From: Methanoculleus oceani
Lineage (GTDB): Archaea > Halobacteriota > Methanomicrobia > Methanomicrobiales > Methanoculleaceae
Direction: 5' to 3'
Assembly: GCF_023702065.1 (NCBI RefSeq)
Contig: NZ_QFDM01000001.1
Span: 868,001-932,000, forward strand
DNA: 64,000 bases
Under the pieces are notes generated by a model that ran no database searches, was not told where the DNA came from, and saw nothing but the letters and a program-made list of their open reading frames with translations. Within the stretch, counting starts at the first letter, position 1. Each line of letters opens with the position of its first letter. Below are positions 25,453 to 34,995 of this stretch, one piece after another. The position numbers were made by a program, and so were the translations under genes.

Positions 25453-27159
25453 TTACCGGGCCGGAATGATGAGCGAACGCTCGCCGGCGGGCATGAACTC
25501 GCGGATTGCACCCTTCGCGAACTCGCGGCGGGGCTCGGCGAAGTCGAACTTCAGCGCCGGGTCGGCGAAGCAGATCTTGATCCGCGGGTCGAAGCAGAAC
25601 GCGTCGCCGCGGCCGTAGTGGGCACCGCCGGTGATCGCGGCGTACTCGCCCTGGTGTCCGACGTTCATCGCGTAGTTCGGGTAGTTCGGGCCACGGACCT
25701 CGCCGATCGCACCCTCGTCGCCACGGACGGAGAGCGTGTTTGCGGAACCGCACTGGTCCTGCAGGTCGTAGCCGAAGAAGCCGAGACGCGACCATCCGTC
25801 CTTGTGCAGGAGCATGCAGAGGTACCAGGCGTTGAGACCGGCGTTCGAGTTGCCGGTCGCGATGGCGGTCGACAGGCCGGACGCGGCGGCAAGCACGCCG
25901 GCACGCTGGGACCCGCCGAAGTGGTCCTCCATCATGGTCGGGAACTGCTCGTACTGCTCCATGCCGTTGAGGGCGACCTCGGTCGAGATGTCGTTGACGA
26001 TCTCCTGGGTCGGCTTGACCTTGTCGCTCGGGCTCGGGTTCTTCCAGTCGACCTTGTACTTGTCCTTGATGTAGTCCATACCGTAGTAGGTGAACTCGTC
26101 GAGGATGTTGTCGGTGTAGGCCGCGGTCGCGTACTGGGTGAATCCGACACCGCCGGACATGTAGGAGCCGAGCCAGATCTGGTCGAACAGCATGGTTCCG
26201 GCACCGACGACCTCAAGGGAGGCCCGGGCGGGGTCGTTGGGGTACTTCCGGTTCGCCTGGACGATATCGGAGAAGACACCGAACATGATGCCACCGGGCT
26301 CGTTCGGGCCACGGGCACGCCGGGCGGGCAGGTGGGACGCCATCTGGATGACGCCTGCGTGCTTCGCGGCGTAGGAGAGGTCGGCGACGGCTGCTTCGCC
26401 GGCGCACATGCGGTAGGCACCGATGAAGGACATACCGATCTGCATGGCGGACCACCGGGAGGTCGTTCCACCGTCGCAGGTCCGGGAGACCGTGGTCGGG
26501 ATGTGGATTGCCTGCCAGAGGGACTTTCCAACGGCTGCGGAGAGCGCCTCGGCCTGCTTGGCGGGGAAGAGCTTCTCGACGTCGAGGACGAACTGGGGTT
26601 CGAGGTCGTCTGCGAGTTCCTGGTCGCCGGTGAAGACCTTGACGTAACAGTCGTCGACGAGGCCGGGGTGGGTCTCGACCATGTGCTCCTGAACGACAGC
26701 CGCGCCGGGCATGGCGTGGTTCAGCACGTGGAGGTACTCGTTGATCGTCTCAGGGGTGACTTCCTTGCCGAGACGCTTCTGCAGGGTCTGGTGGGCGAGG
26801 TCCATGTTGACGATGACGGTCCTGCGGATATCGTCCCACATCTGCTGCATCGCAGAGTTGTTGACGAAGTGCAGGTCGTCACCCTCCACAAAGACGCCGG
26901 TGCCGGAGACCTCGTAGGTCATCAGCTGGCGCTGGCCGAGCGGGATACCGCCCAGGTGGCAGCGCACGGGGTCGTACATGGAGATGCCGCGGTCCATCTC
27001 GACGGCACGGCTCGCCTTTACGAACTCCTCCTTGCGGGGGGACTGGTGGTAGCCGTTGAACTTGTAGTACTCAGCCGTTTCGGACTGGGGATCCTGTCCC
27101 TGGAACTTCTCCTTGAGGGCTTTCAGGAACAGCTTCTGGGTTCTCTCAATCTTTGCCAT
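25453..27159 (-). CDS. mcrA: Methyl-coenzyme M reductase subunit alpha
   Basis: McrA forms the active site that reduces methyl-coenzyme M with coenzyme B to methane and heterodisulfide. The 568-residue protein contains the F430-contacting [16 protein letters not shown] segment, the [24 protein letters not shown] helix, and the [19 protein letters not shown] stretch that holds the thioglycine and nearby modified positions. The C-terminal half has [18 protein letters not shown]. Length is in the usual 550-570 range. It is the last gene of mcrBDCGA. Confidence 0.98.
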   Translation of the reverse strand: MAKIERTQKLFLKALKEKFQGQDPQSETAEYYKFNGYHQSPRKEEFVKASRAVEMDRGISMYDPVRCHLGGIPLGQRQLMTYEVSGTGVFVEGDDLHFVNNSAMQQMWDDIRRTVIVNMDLAHQTLQKRLGKEVTPETINEYLHVLNHAMPGAAVVQEHMVETHPGLVDDCYVKVFTGDQELADDLEPQFVLDVEKLFPAKQAEALSAAVGKSLWQAIHIPTTVSRTCDGGTTSRWSAMQIGMSFIGAYRMCAGEAAVADLSYAAKHAGVIQMASHLPARRARGPNEPGGIMFGVFSDIVQANRKYPNDPARASLEVVGAGTMLFDQIWLGSYMSGGVGFTQYATAAYTDNILDEFTYYGMDYIKDKYKVDWKNPSPSDKVKPTQEIVNDISTEVALNGMEQYEQFPTMMEDHFGGSQRAGVLAAASGLSTAIATGNSNAGLNAWYLCMLLHKDGWSRLGFFGYDLQDQCGSANTLSVRGDEGAIGEVRGPNYPNYAMNVGHQGEYAAITGGAHYGRGDAFCFDPRIKICFADPALKFDFAEPRREFAKGAIREFMPAGERSLIIPAR

Positions 27160-27166
27160 TTCTCAA

Positions 27167-27928
27167 TCACTCCTTGGGCATGAATCCGTACTTTGTCCGC
27201 AGCGAGTGGATCCGCTGTACGTATTCGATGTACTCGGCGTCGTCGCGGTAGGGGGTGCCGCCAAGGGAGTGGAAGATCGTCGTGTGGGCCTTGAGCCACT
27301 TCTCGTCGAGCGGCTTGCCGATGGGAACCGCACGGTCGAGGGGCTCGCCGATCTGGTTCTTGACGTAGCGGACGATGCCGTCCTCGCCAAGGACACTCCT
27401 CTGGAGCATGTCGAACATCATGCCGTTCTCGGCAAGACGGAGCGAGTGACCGTGCACGGTCGCACCGCGGATGCCGGTGCGGGCCGCGTCGAGGAGCTCG
27501 GTGTTGACGAGTTCCTTGGAGTACTTCTCCAGGTCGCGCTCGCGACACTCAATGATCTGACGGCCGGAGAGCGTACCGGGGTCGATCCCGCGGAAGCGGT
27601 AGCACTCGAGGTAGGTCCTCTGGTAGGGGTGGCAGGGGGCGAAGAACATCGAGTCCGCAAACTGGATGTAGCGGACACGGTCGCCGGCCTTTGCACCGTC
27701 CGTCGGGGTTACAATCTTCCTGATGGGGCAGTCGGGCTCCTGCTGCTCGGCGAGCGGCGGGTGGGCCGTCGGATAGGCGGCTCCCGGCGCCCTGTGGCCG
27801 AGAATCAGCACGATGTCCTCGTCTGTCACATCACGCATCTTTTCAAGCTTCTGGCTTGGGTTCATCTGCTTGCGCCGGTTCTCGGCGACCTTGGATGTAC
27901 CCGGTCCGTACTGGGGCTTGTATGCCAT
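27167..27928 (-). CDS. mcrG: Methyl-coenzyme M reductase subunit gamma
   Basis: The 253-residue protein begins AYKPQYGPGTSKVAENRR and contains ILGHRAPGAAYPTAHPPL and GATVHGHSLRLAENGMMFD, all hallmarks of McrG. It pairs with McrA and McrB in the alpha2-beta2-gamma2 enzyme and borders the F430 site. ATG 27928 is preferred over an in-frame start at 27946 because GGTGA lies just upstream of it. Confidence 0.97.
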   Translation of the reverse strand: MAYKPQYGPGTSKVAENRRKQMNPSQKLEKMRDVTDEDIVLILGHRAPGAAYPTAHPPLAEQQEPDCPIRKIVTPTDGAKAGDRVRYIQFADSMFFAPCHPYQRTYLECYRFRGIDPGTLSGRQIIECRERDLEKYSKELVNTELLDAARTGIRGATVHGHSLRLAENGMMFDMLQRSVLGEDGIVRYVKNQIGEPLDRAVPIGKPLDEKWLKAHTTIFHSLGGTPYRDDAEYIEYVQRIHSLRTKYGFMPKE

Positions 27929-27932
27929 GTTT

Positions 27933-28565
27933 TCATTCACCTTCATGTTGGGTTTTTAGCACTTTCATAACGGCACGAATGACCGTCGCCAACTTTTCCC
28001 TGCCAGGTGTCTGACCCCGTGTCACACCACTGACAATATCCATCACAATGCCTTTCGTCCTGACCCGGTCGGGCGGCGGCATGACCACCGCAGTCCTGAC
28101 TCCTTCTTTTGCGAGATCCTCGAAGTCGATCGGGACTTGCGAGACGACGATTGCCCTGATATTCACATGCTCAAGGATAAACCGAACCTTCTGCACCACA
28201 TGGGAGCGGACATTCCCGTGATGCAGGATGGCGACCTTGTGCTGCTCGATCTGGACGATCTCTTTCTCCGTCAGCCCGAAATAGGCTCCGAGAACGTGAC
28301 CCGCGACGGGAGAATCTGCCGGCACCCCGCTCCCTGCGTTGAGGACGAGCGTGGTCACGGAGAACTCCGCCCCCTCCCTCCGGAGACCGGAGGTGATGTC
28401 GCAGACCGGTTTCGTCACGTGTCTGCGGCCGGGGGACATGCCGATAACGATCACATCCGGGGACCTGGCCTCAGAGATGGTGCCACGCTGGGCAAGACCG
28501 CCTCCTTTTCCCATCCCCATGCTCTCGCGGCAATCGACGACCTGAGTCACTCTTCCGATAGGCAT
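27933..28565 (-). CDS. mcrC: Methyl-coenzyme M reductase operon protein C
   Basis: The 210-residue protein matches McrC: MPIGRVTQVVDCRESMGMGKGGGLAQRGT at the N-terminus, then VIVIGMSPGRRHVTKPVCDI and LTEKEIVQIEQHKVAILHHGN. McrC is reported as part of the ATP-dependent activation complex that reduces the nickel of F430. The ATG at 28565 overlaps the mcrD stop region. Length is normal (about 200). Confidence 0.93.
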   Translation of the reverse strand: MPIGRVTQVVDCRESMGMGKGGGLAQRGTISEARSPDVIVIGMSPGRRHVTKPVCDITSGLRREGAEFSVTTLVLNAGSGVPADSPVAGHVLGAYFGLTEKEIVQIEQHKVAILHHGNVRSHVVQKVRFILEHVNIRAIVVSQVPIDFEDLAKEGVRTAVVMPPPDRVRTKGIVMDIVSGVTRGQTPGREKLATVIRAVMKVLKTQHEGE

Positions 28566-28566
28566 C

Positions 28567-29043
28567 TTACTTGTTTCCCTGAATGATAACGGGGCCGTCT
28601 TTCCTCCTCGGATCGACAAGCCCGAGAATCTCTTTGTCGGCGTCAGGCCCGTATTTAGCGTAGTCGGACATCGTCGGCTGGGTCTTCATGTACCGCCCCT
28701 TCTGGACGGTGCAGGAGAACTCCTTATCGGCAAAGACTTCATCGACTGCTTTCCCGATTGCCGGAATGTACGACTCGTCCTCGAGCTCCAGGATGATTGT
28801 TCCGACCTGTACCCGGAGCTGGACGTCCTGGTCTCCGACACGGATGATTTTACGGTCCGGGTGGGGGTTGGGTTGCCCCCGTGCCGGGCCGTACGGAACG
28901 GTTTCGGGAAGGTTCTGTCCGTTGAGGGACATTCGACGAATCCCGCCTATCTGAACAAGCCTGTTCAGGAGTTGTTCCACTGTGTCGGGTCTGAGGAATC
29001 GCGCAGAAACGATTCGAACCTGAGGGTATATGGCTTCAGTCAT
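28567..29043 (-). CDS. mcrD: Methyl-coenzyme M reductase operon protein D
   Basis: The 158-residue protein matches McrD: YPQVRIVSARFLRPDTVEQLLNRL at the N-terminus, then RKIIRVGDQDVQLRVQVGTIILELED and the SCTVQKGRYMKTQPTMSDYAKYG tail. McrD is not a subunit of the mature enzyme and is thought to help assembly or activation of McrABG. The start at 29043 gives the standard MTEAIYPQ N-terminus; earlier in-frame codons run back into mcrB. Confidence 0.92.
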   Translation of the reverse strand: MTEAIYPQVRIVSARFLRPDTVEQLLNRLVQIGGIRRMSLNGQNLPETVPYGPARGQPNPHPDRKIIRVGDQDVQLRVQVGTIILELEDESYIPAIGKAVDEVFADKEFSCTVQKGRYMKTQPTMSDYAKYGPDADKEILGLVDPRRKDGPVIIQGNK

Positions 29044-29060
29044 CAGTATCCTTGTGTTAT

Positions 29061-30365
29061 TTACACACCCTGTGCGATCTGCTGGATCGGCTTGTTGAAG
29101 ACGTCGACCTTGCCGAAGGTGTCGCCGTAGACCTTGGAAGTGCTCTCGGGCGAGAACATCTGGGTTCCGGCATCGAGCGCAGCTGCAGCGACCACGCACG
29201 GGATAGCCACACCGGCGGCGTGACGGGTCACGACGTGGTTGCCGTTGAAGATACCGGGGCCGCCACCACCGTAGATCGAGTGGCTGAAGAACGAGAACCC
29301 GACGGCTACACCCATCACACGGCCGTAGTCACAGCCGGGCAGGCCGGTCTCGTGCTCAAGCAGGTCGTTGAAGTACAGGAGCGTCGAGGAGACCGCCTGG
29401 GCGAACCGTCCGGCACCACAGTTGACCATGGTTGCTGCCATGGTTCCCGCAGCGGCGTAGGCGTTCCAGAGCATGGGGTCCTTCGTGTCGTAGAACTGGA
29501 AGTATCCACCCTTCTTGCCGGGGGTGATGACCTTGTCCTCGATGGCGCGCTCGACCAGGCTCTGGACGACCGTACCGATGGTTCCGGTTGCTCCGTTCTT
29601 CTTGACGAGGTCATAGACCAGGTTGTTCGCGTTCAGGCCCTGGTAGGCGTAGGTGAGCAACTGGGCGCGCTCGAACGGTCCGATGGCGTTACCCATCTCA
29701 AACATTCCTGCCTGCTCGAAGGTGGACGAGAGTGCGGCTCCCTGCATCGCGTTCTTGTTCGTGATCATCACGGCGTGGTTGACCGGGATGTTACGGAGCG
29801 CGTAGCCGAGGCCTTCGTTGTTCTGGGGGATCGACAGAATGGACGTGACGTTGGCGCCGGTCAGGTCCATGGTGTGCGGGTAGGAACCCCAGAGTGCAGC
29901 CTTGACCATGGCCGCATCGAACATGCCGACGTTGAACTGGTCGATGATCGCGTAGGTTGCCGCGGATGCGACCGAGGTGATTGCTGCATCGTAGGTGGAT
30001 GCCGCCTCGAGACGAACCTTGGGAACCTCGACGAGGATCAGTTTGCCGCCGCCGAACTCACGGATGTTGGTGTCGTCGCCGTCCTCGACCTGGACCATTT
30101 CCTTGATCTTGGCGATGATTGCATCCTTGTTCCCGACGATATCGAGATTGAGCTCACGCCCGAGGACCTGTCCCTTCGCTACCTTTCCGGACTTCAGGCC
30201 TTCCTGAACGCCTCCGAGGTTGACTGCAACCGTCCTCTTGGTCAGGTCGATGAGTTTCCGGGTCGCCGGGTTGACCAGCGGGCTGATCTTCTCAAGCGCC
30301 ACACCACTCTTCAACTGCTTGCCTGCATCATCGTACAGGTCAATAGTTTCCTTGTATTTTGCCAT
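29061..30365 (-). CDS. mcrB: Methyl-coenzyme M reductase subunit beta
   Basis: The 434-residue protein begins AKYKETIDLYDDAGK and contains the McrB features QGLNANNLVYDLVKKNGATGTIG, ETGLPGCDYGRVMGVAVGFSFFSHSIYGGGGPGIFNGNHVVTRH and the C-terminal FNKPIQQIAQGV. McrB lines the coenzyme B channel with McrA. It is the first gene of the operon, with GGAGGAAAATT ahead of the ATG and a long AT-rich leader. Confidence 0.97.
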   Translation of the reverse strand: MAKYKETIDLYDDAGKQLKSGVALEKISPLVNPATRKLIDLTKRTVAVNLGGVQEGLKSGKVAKGQVLGRELNLDIVGNKDAIIAKIKEMVQVEDGDDTNIREFGGGKLILVEVPKVRLEAASTYDAAITSVASAATYAIIDQFNVGMFDAAMVKAALWGSYPHTMDLTGANVTSILSIPQNNEGLGYALRNIPVNHAVMITNKNAMQGAALSSTFEQAGMFEMGNAIGPFERAQLLTYAYQGLNANNLVYDLVKKNGATGTIGTVVQSLVERAIEDKVITPGKKGGYFQFYDTKDPMLWNAYAAAGTMAATMVNCGAGRFAQAVSSTLLYFNDLLEHETGLPGCDYGRVMGVAVGFSFFSHSIYGGGGPGIFNGNHVVTRHAAGVAIPCVVAAAALDAGTQMFSPESTSKVYGDTFGKVDVFNKPIQQIAQGV

Positions 30366-30496
30366 AATTTTCCTCCATTACCCTCTTTAAGTGCATACAA
30401 TCCGTGAGTGTGAACTGAACGCTAAAAGTATCGCTGGCTGTGACTGACGGTGACTACTGCACGTCCTCGTGGGACAAAAAGATAGTAACCTTCTCT

Positions 30497-30562
30497 GATG
30501 ATATAAGCATTGCTATTTATGTCTATAATTAGATATATATCCGGAGTGCGATATTAAATATC
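30497..30562 (-). promoter_or_regulatory. Putative mcr promoter region (several TATA-like elements)
   Basis: On the minus strand three TATA-like elements occur: ATATTTAATATC, itself within a 13-base palindrome at 30550-30562; GGATATATATC near 30532-30542; and GCTTATATC near 30500-30508. I cannot choose between them. Each would give the mcr mRNA a leader of more than 100 bases. Confidence 0.45.
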
Positions 30563-30601
30563 TGCTGAATAATAGTCGATTGAACGAGATAGCAAATGTA
30601 T

Positions 30602-30624
30602 CATACCACCCCCGGGGTAGTATG
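30602..30624. promoter_or_regulatory. Inverted repeat upstream of the mcr promoter
   Basis: CATACCACCCC and GGGGTAGTATG form 11-base arms around a single central base, with one mismatched pair. It lies between the fwdC terminator and the mcr promoter cluster. It could be an operator or a stem-loop at the end of the fwd transcript; nothing in the sequence decides. Confidence 0.45.
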
Positions 30625-30713
30625 AATTACCTAAAATTATGCTACTTCGTGTTACTCTTTTTGTGGCGGGCACGTCCGATATCCGACGATCGACACCACT
30701 CTCCATGCGCGGC

Positions 30714-30721
30714 AAAAAAAA
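30714..30721 (-). terminator. T-run terminator after fwdC
   Basis: Eight consecutive T residues on the minus strand start seven bases after the fwdC stop, marking the probable end of the fwd-hdr operon. Confidence 0.6.
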
Positions 30722-30728
30722 GAGGGGT

Positions 30729-31535
30729 TCAGGCCGCGATCCGCTGGTAGAGTTTAGCGTAGATCGGCTGACCTTTCCGTTTTCGGTGGCGCTCTCCGAG
30801 GTCGCCCTCGTAGAGAGCAAACCGTCCTTTGATGCCGTCCGAATCGATATCGACATCCTCGCGGTATGCAAAGCCGGGCATCATGACATCGATGTTGCCA
30901 AAGACGTAGATCTCGCCTTCAACCATCTGTCCCCCAAGACGCCTCTTTGCATTGCCCTTGATGACGATCTTCCCGCCTTCGGCGTGGGTGGCGACGTGGA
31001 CATCGACATCGCCGCCGACGACGATCTCGCCGCCGGTCATGAAGGTGCCGAGATCGCTGCCGGCATTGCCCGTGACGGTGATCTTGCCGCCGGCCATGCC
31101 GCGCCAGTCTCCACGGTATGCAGCGCCGAGATAGTTCCCGGCGTTGCCGTTGATGACCATCTCGCCGCCCTTCATGCCGGTGCCGGCAAAGCTGTCAACG
31201 TTCCCGTTCACCGTGATCTTGCCGCCCTGCATCCAGGCTCCGACGTACATATCGGCGTTGCCGTTCACCACGACCTCGCCGCCGGTCATCTTCATGCCGA
31301 TGTACTTGACCCGGGAGAGGTCGCCGTTGACGACGATCTTCGTCTCTTCGGCGGTCGCTCCCGCTTTGCCGGAGACCTCGAAGAAGTCCCCGAGCCGGTA
31401 CTGCTCCCGGCCCACGTACACATGGAGGTCGGCGATCTCTTCCGCCTTCTTCCCGGCGAACGCATCGGGGGTGATGTTGTCAGCCTCGAGATACAACCCG
31501 GGCTGGTCCTTTATGGTGAGTGTAACGGTTTCCAT
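30729..31535 (-). CDS. fwdC: Formylmethanofuran dehydrogenase subunit C
   Basis: The 268-residue protein is FwdC/FmdC, related to the glutamate synthase beta-helix domain. After a first domain (METVTLTIKDQPGLYLEAD) it shows regular repeats of the type GGxxxxNGNxxxxxGxxMxGGxI, for example AWMQGGKITVNGNVDSFAG and GTFMTGGEIVVGGDVDV. It scaffolds FwdB, FwdA and FwdD. The ATG at 31535 follows GAGGTGAGAAGG, so the longer in-frame reading is not used. It is the last gene of the fwd-hdr operon. Confidence 0.95.
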   Translation of the reverse strand: METVTLTIKDQPGLYLEADNITPDAFAGKKAEEIADLHVYVGREQYRLGDFFEVSGKAGATAEETKIVVNGDLSRVKYIGMKMTGGEVVVNGNADMYVGAWMQGGKITVNGNVDSFAGTGMKGGEMVINGNAGNYLGAAYRGDWRGMAGGKITVTGNAGSDLGTFMTGGEIVVGGDVDVHVATHAEGGKIVIKGNAKRRLGGQMVEGEIYVFGNIDVMMPGFAYREDVDIDSDGIKGRFALYEGDLGERHRKRKGQPIYAKLYQRIAA

Positions 31536-31545
31536 CCTTCTCACC

Positions 31546-33255
31546 TCACTGTGTGGCATCAACCTCGATCACGTACGGGTTGGGCACATAGTGGTGGCCG
31601 GCAACCTCGTAGTTGTTTAAGGTGACGGTGTAGTAGCGGAGGAACTTCTCCTTGACGTCACGCATCACCTGCGGGTTCTCGTTGACCTTGGCGTTCACCC
31701 AGAGCGTCCGCTTGTTGCCGTTGCTCGCGATCTCGTGGTCGACGATGACCTGGACACCGGTCTTGAAGAGGTGCTCTGCGCTCGAGAACGCCTTCTCGAT
31801 GTCGTCGGGCGCGTAGGGCTCGTTCGGGTTGAAGTCAAAGACCGCAACATCCGCTTCGAGGCCGGGTGCAAGCCCGCCGTACATGTGCGCGAGGCCGAGC
31901 GATTTCGCCGGTCCGGCACGGGTCATCTGCGCGATCTCGTAGAGGCCGAGTTCGCGGTCGATGCCGGCGAGGTTGGTCGCCTCGATGACCTTGTCCTTGT
32001 GCTTGAAGGCGTCGAACTGCTGGTTCCGAGCGTCCTGGCTCATGAGCCACTTCATGATCCGCGGGTAGCGGATGAACGGCCCGGCGTTCGGGTGGTCGGT
32101 GGTCATGAAGATCCGCATCGGGTCTTTTGCGAGCAGCGCGAGTTCGAGGCCGATGCACCACTGGATGGCGCAGACCTTGATGCCGGGACTGTAGACGTAC
32201 GGTACGACCCCGGACCCGGTCTCGAGTTCCACGTCGACGTTCGCCCACTTCAGGTGGTTCAGTTCGGTGAGGTGGTGCTCGAACGGCCCGTCGGCGGTCA
32301 TGGTCGTGGTCTCATCGAGCGTCACCTGACCCATGTCGATGGTGATGTTGTCGTGAGAGTTCACGTAGTCCATGATCTCCTTCGCCCGCGAATCCACGTT
32401 CGCCCAGGAGTCGCCACCGTAGGAGTGGAACTGGACGTGGGTGTGGTGCATCACCTGATCGCGGCCGAACTTGCTGTTGGGCTTGATGCCCTCCGAGAGC
32501 CTGAACGAGTCGAGTGTCGTCGTGTAGTTGCCGGGGTTCCCGAGGTTGTTCGCGTGCATGTGCATCGAGTGCGGGAGACCGAGGTACTCGTTCGCCTCGA
32601 TGAGGCCCTTGATGATCTGGGCCGGGGTGATGTCGAAGTAGGGGACCGGGTCGTGAACGTTCTCACAGTTCAGGCCCCAGCCCCAGGCTTCGGTGCCGCC
32701 GGGATTGACAACCTTGACCGCGTAGCCCTTCGTCGCCCTAAGAAGCCAGGCGATGTAGGCGGCGGTGTTCTCGATCTCGTGGTTCTTGAGGTACTCGAGC
32801 ACGAACCAGTTGTTACCGAAGACCGGGTAGGCCCCCTGGTCGAGGATCGGCGTGTCCCGCATCTCCTCGTGGGTGTGCCGGGCGTAGAGCGGCGGCATGG
32901 CCGCTTCCATCACGGTCGTGTAGCCCATGCGGGCGTAGTTGTAACCTGTCCTGATCGTCGTCGGTACCGAAAACCCGCCCTGCATCCGCTCGATGCCGCT
33001 TTTAGGCTTGTAGCCGAAGAGTTTGTCTTCGGGGCGGAAGTTCCTGCCTACGTTCACCTTCGGGCCGGCAACATGGGCGTGGATGTCGACACCGCCGGCC
33101 ATGACGGTCTTACCTGCGGCGTCGATGACCTTCGGGCTTTTGACCGCGGTGGTCTCGACGATCTTGCCGTCCTTGATGGCGATATCGGCCTTATCTCCCC
33201 TGATCCCGAGAACCGGGTCGAAGACGAAACCGTTCTTGATGAGATACTCTGCCAC
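31546..33255 (-). CDS. fwdA: Formylmethanofuran dehydrogenase subunit A
   Basis: FwdA is an amidohydrolase-type subunit that joins formate, made by FwdB, to methanofuran. The 569-residue protein shows the metal-site motif VDIHAHVAG near residue 57, LPHSMHMHANNLG, QVMHHTHVQFHSYGG and FMTTDHPNAGP, which carry the His and Asp ligands of the dinuclear zinc site. Length is normal (about 570). It starts two bases after fwdB ends. Confidence 0.96.
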   Translation of the reverse strand: MAEYLIKNGFVFDPVLGIRGDKADIAIKDGKIVETTAVKSPKVIDAAGKTVMAGGVDIHAHVAGPKVNVGRNFRPEDKLFGYKPKSGIERMQGGFSVPTTIRTGYNYARMGYTTVMEAAMPPLYARHTHEEMRDTPILDQGAYPVFGNNWFVLEYLKNHEIENTAAYIAWLLRATKGYAVKVVNPGGTEAWGWGLNCENVHDPVPYFDITPAQIIKGLIEANEYLGLPHSMHMHANNLGNPGNYTTTLDSFRLSEGIKPNSKFGRDQVMHHTHVQFHSYGGDSWANVDSRAKEIMDYVNSHDNITIDMGQVTLDETTTMTADGPFEHHLTELNHLKWANVDVELETGSGVVPYVYSPGIKVCAIQWCIGLELALLAKDPMRIFMTTDHPNAGPFIRYPRIMKWLMSQDARNQQFDAFKHKDKVIEATNLAGIDRELGLYEIAQMTRAGPAKSLGLAHMYGGLAPGLEADVAVFDFNPNEPYAPDDIEKAFSSAEHLFKTGVQVIVDHEIASNGNKRTLWVNAKVNENPQVMRDVKEKFLRYYTVTLNNYEVAGHHYVPNPYVIEVDATQ

Positions 33256-33257
33256 GC

Positions 33258-34571
33258 TTATACCCCCTTGATCTCCTTGACGCGTGCGAGGACGCGCTGC
33301 AGGAACTCTTCGTCGGTCATCATGCCCTCCGGGGGCTCGACGACCTTTCTGGTCTCAATCGGCACGTTGTCCATCCGGTATGCACATCCGCCCACCTCGA
33401 CGCCCACGAAGGCGACCGGGACGTGGACCTTGCAGACCTCGGTGGTCGGGGTCTCGTGCGGGTCGATCGCGACCGACGGGCGGTCGTAGATCTTCTTCAC
33501 CGAGCTGAACGGGAAGTGCGCACCGGGATCGCTTCCGAGGACGAAGACGGCGTCCACCTCGTCCCTGCGGAGCAGGTCGTTGGAGGTCGTCTCGCCGGGG
33601 TTGTAGCGGGCGAATCCGCGGGAGAGGTCCACCGCGAAGGGGAACCCGAACTGCCAGCCCCAGACCTGACCGGAGCCGGTGACGTTGTAGTGCCCGCGCA
33701 TCGGCATGATGGCGGCTTTCGTGTACTCGTTCAAGTCACGGGTGACCGCGATGGCCTCGTCGATGTTGTGGTTCTTCCCGATCGACTGGGTCACGCCCAT
33801 GCCGAAGAAGATGATCGCGAAACGGCCGCTCTTGAGCGTCTCGGCGACCTCGTAGATCTTCTCTTTCGGGATCCCTCCGACGAAGTCGGGGAGTTTTTCG
33901 CCCTTGAACGCCACGCGGAGCGCGTCGAGGAGCTCGTAGTCGTGTCCCTGCTCAATCTGCAGGTGGATATCTGCGAGGCTCGCGGTATCGGTGGGACGCG
34001 GGTCGACGACGATCACCTTGCGGCCCTTATGACCCTTGCCGGTGAAGAAGCCACGGGGGAAGATCGAGTAGCGGGACATGTGCCGCGGGTGGGCGTGTGC
34101 CGGGTTGCATCCCCAGAAGAGAATCCGGTCGGCACGGTTCTTGACCTCGCCGAGCGTACAGCTCGGTATACCGATGTCCTGAACCGCGATAAGGGATGTT
34201 CCATGGCAGACGGTCGCCGTGTTGTCCATGACCGCTCCCACGGCCTCGCCGATCTCGGACCCGATGGACTGGGCCTCACAGTTTGTGGAGCTCCAGCCGT
34301 ACATCAGGGGCTTCTTTGCATCGGCGAGCATCCGGGCGGTATACTCGACTGCTTCATCATAGGAGATCTCTTTCCAGGTACCGTCTTCCTGCCGCATGCG
34401 GGGGCGGGTGATACGGTCTTTTGCCTGGGAGTGGAGGAACTTCTCGGCGCCGATGGCGCACGCGTTGTAGACCTCGTGGAGCTCCTTGCCGTCATCACTG
34501 ACGACGACCTCAAGGTCGTCGCAGAGCGTTCCGCAGAACGGACAGATAACGTCGGTTACAGTCTTGGTCAT
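33258..34571 (-). CDS. fwdB: Formylmethanofuran dehydrogenase subunit B
   Basis: FwdB is the molybdopterin-type subunit that reduces CO2 to formate. The 437-residue protein has an N-terminal iron-sulfur motif (CPFCGTLCDD, residues 10-19, with Cys38) and the metal-ligand residue as Cys122 in ATVCHGTS, where some methanogens use selenocysteine. Cofactor-binding segments include RADRILFWGCNPAHAHPRHMSRY and VIVVDPRPTDTA. Tungsten or molybdenum cannot be told from sequence; the fwd symbol is conventional. It overlaps fwdD by four bases. Confidence 0.95.
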   Translation of the reverse strand: MTKTVTDVICPFCGTLCDDLEVVVSDDGKELHEVYNACAIGAEKFLHSQAKDRITRPRMRQEDGTWKEISYDEAVEYTARMLADAKKPLMYGWSSTNCEAQSIGSEIGEAVGAVMDNTATVCHGTSLIAVQDIGIPSCTLGEVKNRADRILFWGCNPAHAHPRHMSRYSIFPRGFFTGKGHKGRKVIVVDPRPTDTASLADIHLQIEQGHDYELLDALRVAFKGEKLPDFVGGIPKEKIYEVAETLKSGRFAIIFFGMGVTQSIGKNHNIDEAIAVTRDLNEYTKAAIMPMRGHYNVTGSGQVWGWQFGFPFAVDLSRGFARYNPGETTSNDLLRRDEVDAVFVLGSDPGAHFPFSSVKKIYDRPSVAIDPHETPTTEVCKVHVPVAFVGVEVGGCAYRMDNVPIETRKVVEPPEGMMTDEEFLQRVLARVKEIKGV

Positions 34572-34969
34572 GCTAGTTCACCCCTGCACCCCTTGCGCAC
34601 CAGTTCAAGCGAGCTGAGGACGGGTTCGTTCTTGGCGACCTCCACCTCGACAGGTACGCCCTTAAAGGTTGGCATACCGGTAGAGTAGGTGTTCGGGTTG
34701 ATCACCATGTTTGCCCAGGGCCCCATCGGTATATATGCTACACCGGGGTGAGGGCCCTGGGTTGCCTCGACCGCCTTGACGACGACACTGCCATGGTTGC
34801 TGGTGACGCGTACGTTCGTGTTGCGATAAGCTCCCAGCTCTTTAAAGTCCGCCGGGTCCATCTCAATAATCCCGCAGGCGGTGGTGTAGGCGGGTTTTTC
34901 CTTCCCCGCCTCCATTGCCACCCCCTGCTGGATGGTGCGACCCGAGATCAAATTCACTCTGATTGCCAT
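34568..34969 (-). CDS. fwdD: Formylmethanofuran dehydrogenase subunit D
   Basis: The 133-residue protein is the molybdopterin dinucleotide-binding domain that in related oxidoreductases is the C-terminus of the catalytic subunit. It shows NLISGRTIQQGVAMEAGK at the N-terminus and GVAYIPMGPWANMVINPNTYSTGMP. It packs on FwdB and completes the cofactor site. The stop overlaps the fwdB ATG. Confidence 0.94.
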   Translation of the reverse strand: MAIRVNLISGRTIQQGVAMEAGKEKPAYTTACGIIEMDPADFKELGAYRNTNVRVTSNHGSVVVKAVEATQGPHPGVAYIPMGPWANMVINPNTYSTGMPTFKGVPVEVEVAKNEPVLSSLELVRKGCRGELA

Positions 34970-34995
34970 TGTTATTCATCCCCTGTCTATGGTAT

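Larger units (their letters stand above)
30366..30728 (-). other. Intergenic region between fwdC and mcrB
   Basis: This 363-base stretch holds no gene I can support. It contains the fwdC T-run (30714-30721), a near-perfect GC-centred inverted repeat (30602-30624), and a cluster of AT-rich TATA-like elements (30497-30562) for mcrB. A strong ribosome binding site lies at its mcrB end. Confidence 0.6.

Noticed and set aside
25414-27183. 589-codon open frame antisense to mcrA
   Set aside because: It mirrors the codon pattern of mcrA in GC-rich DNA, has Val/Asp/Leu-rich sequence with no motif, and the opposite strand is unquestionably mcrA.
31735-33489. 584-codon open frame antisense to fwdA
   Set aside because: Same reason: it is a GC-rich complement of a certain gene, without recognisable domains.
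34204-34209. Possible selenocysteine codon in fwdB
   Set aside because: The metal-ligand position reads as an ordinary cysteine codon (ATVCHGTS), so no recoding is needed.
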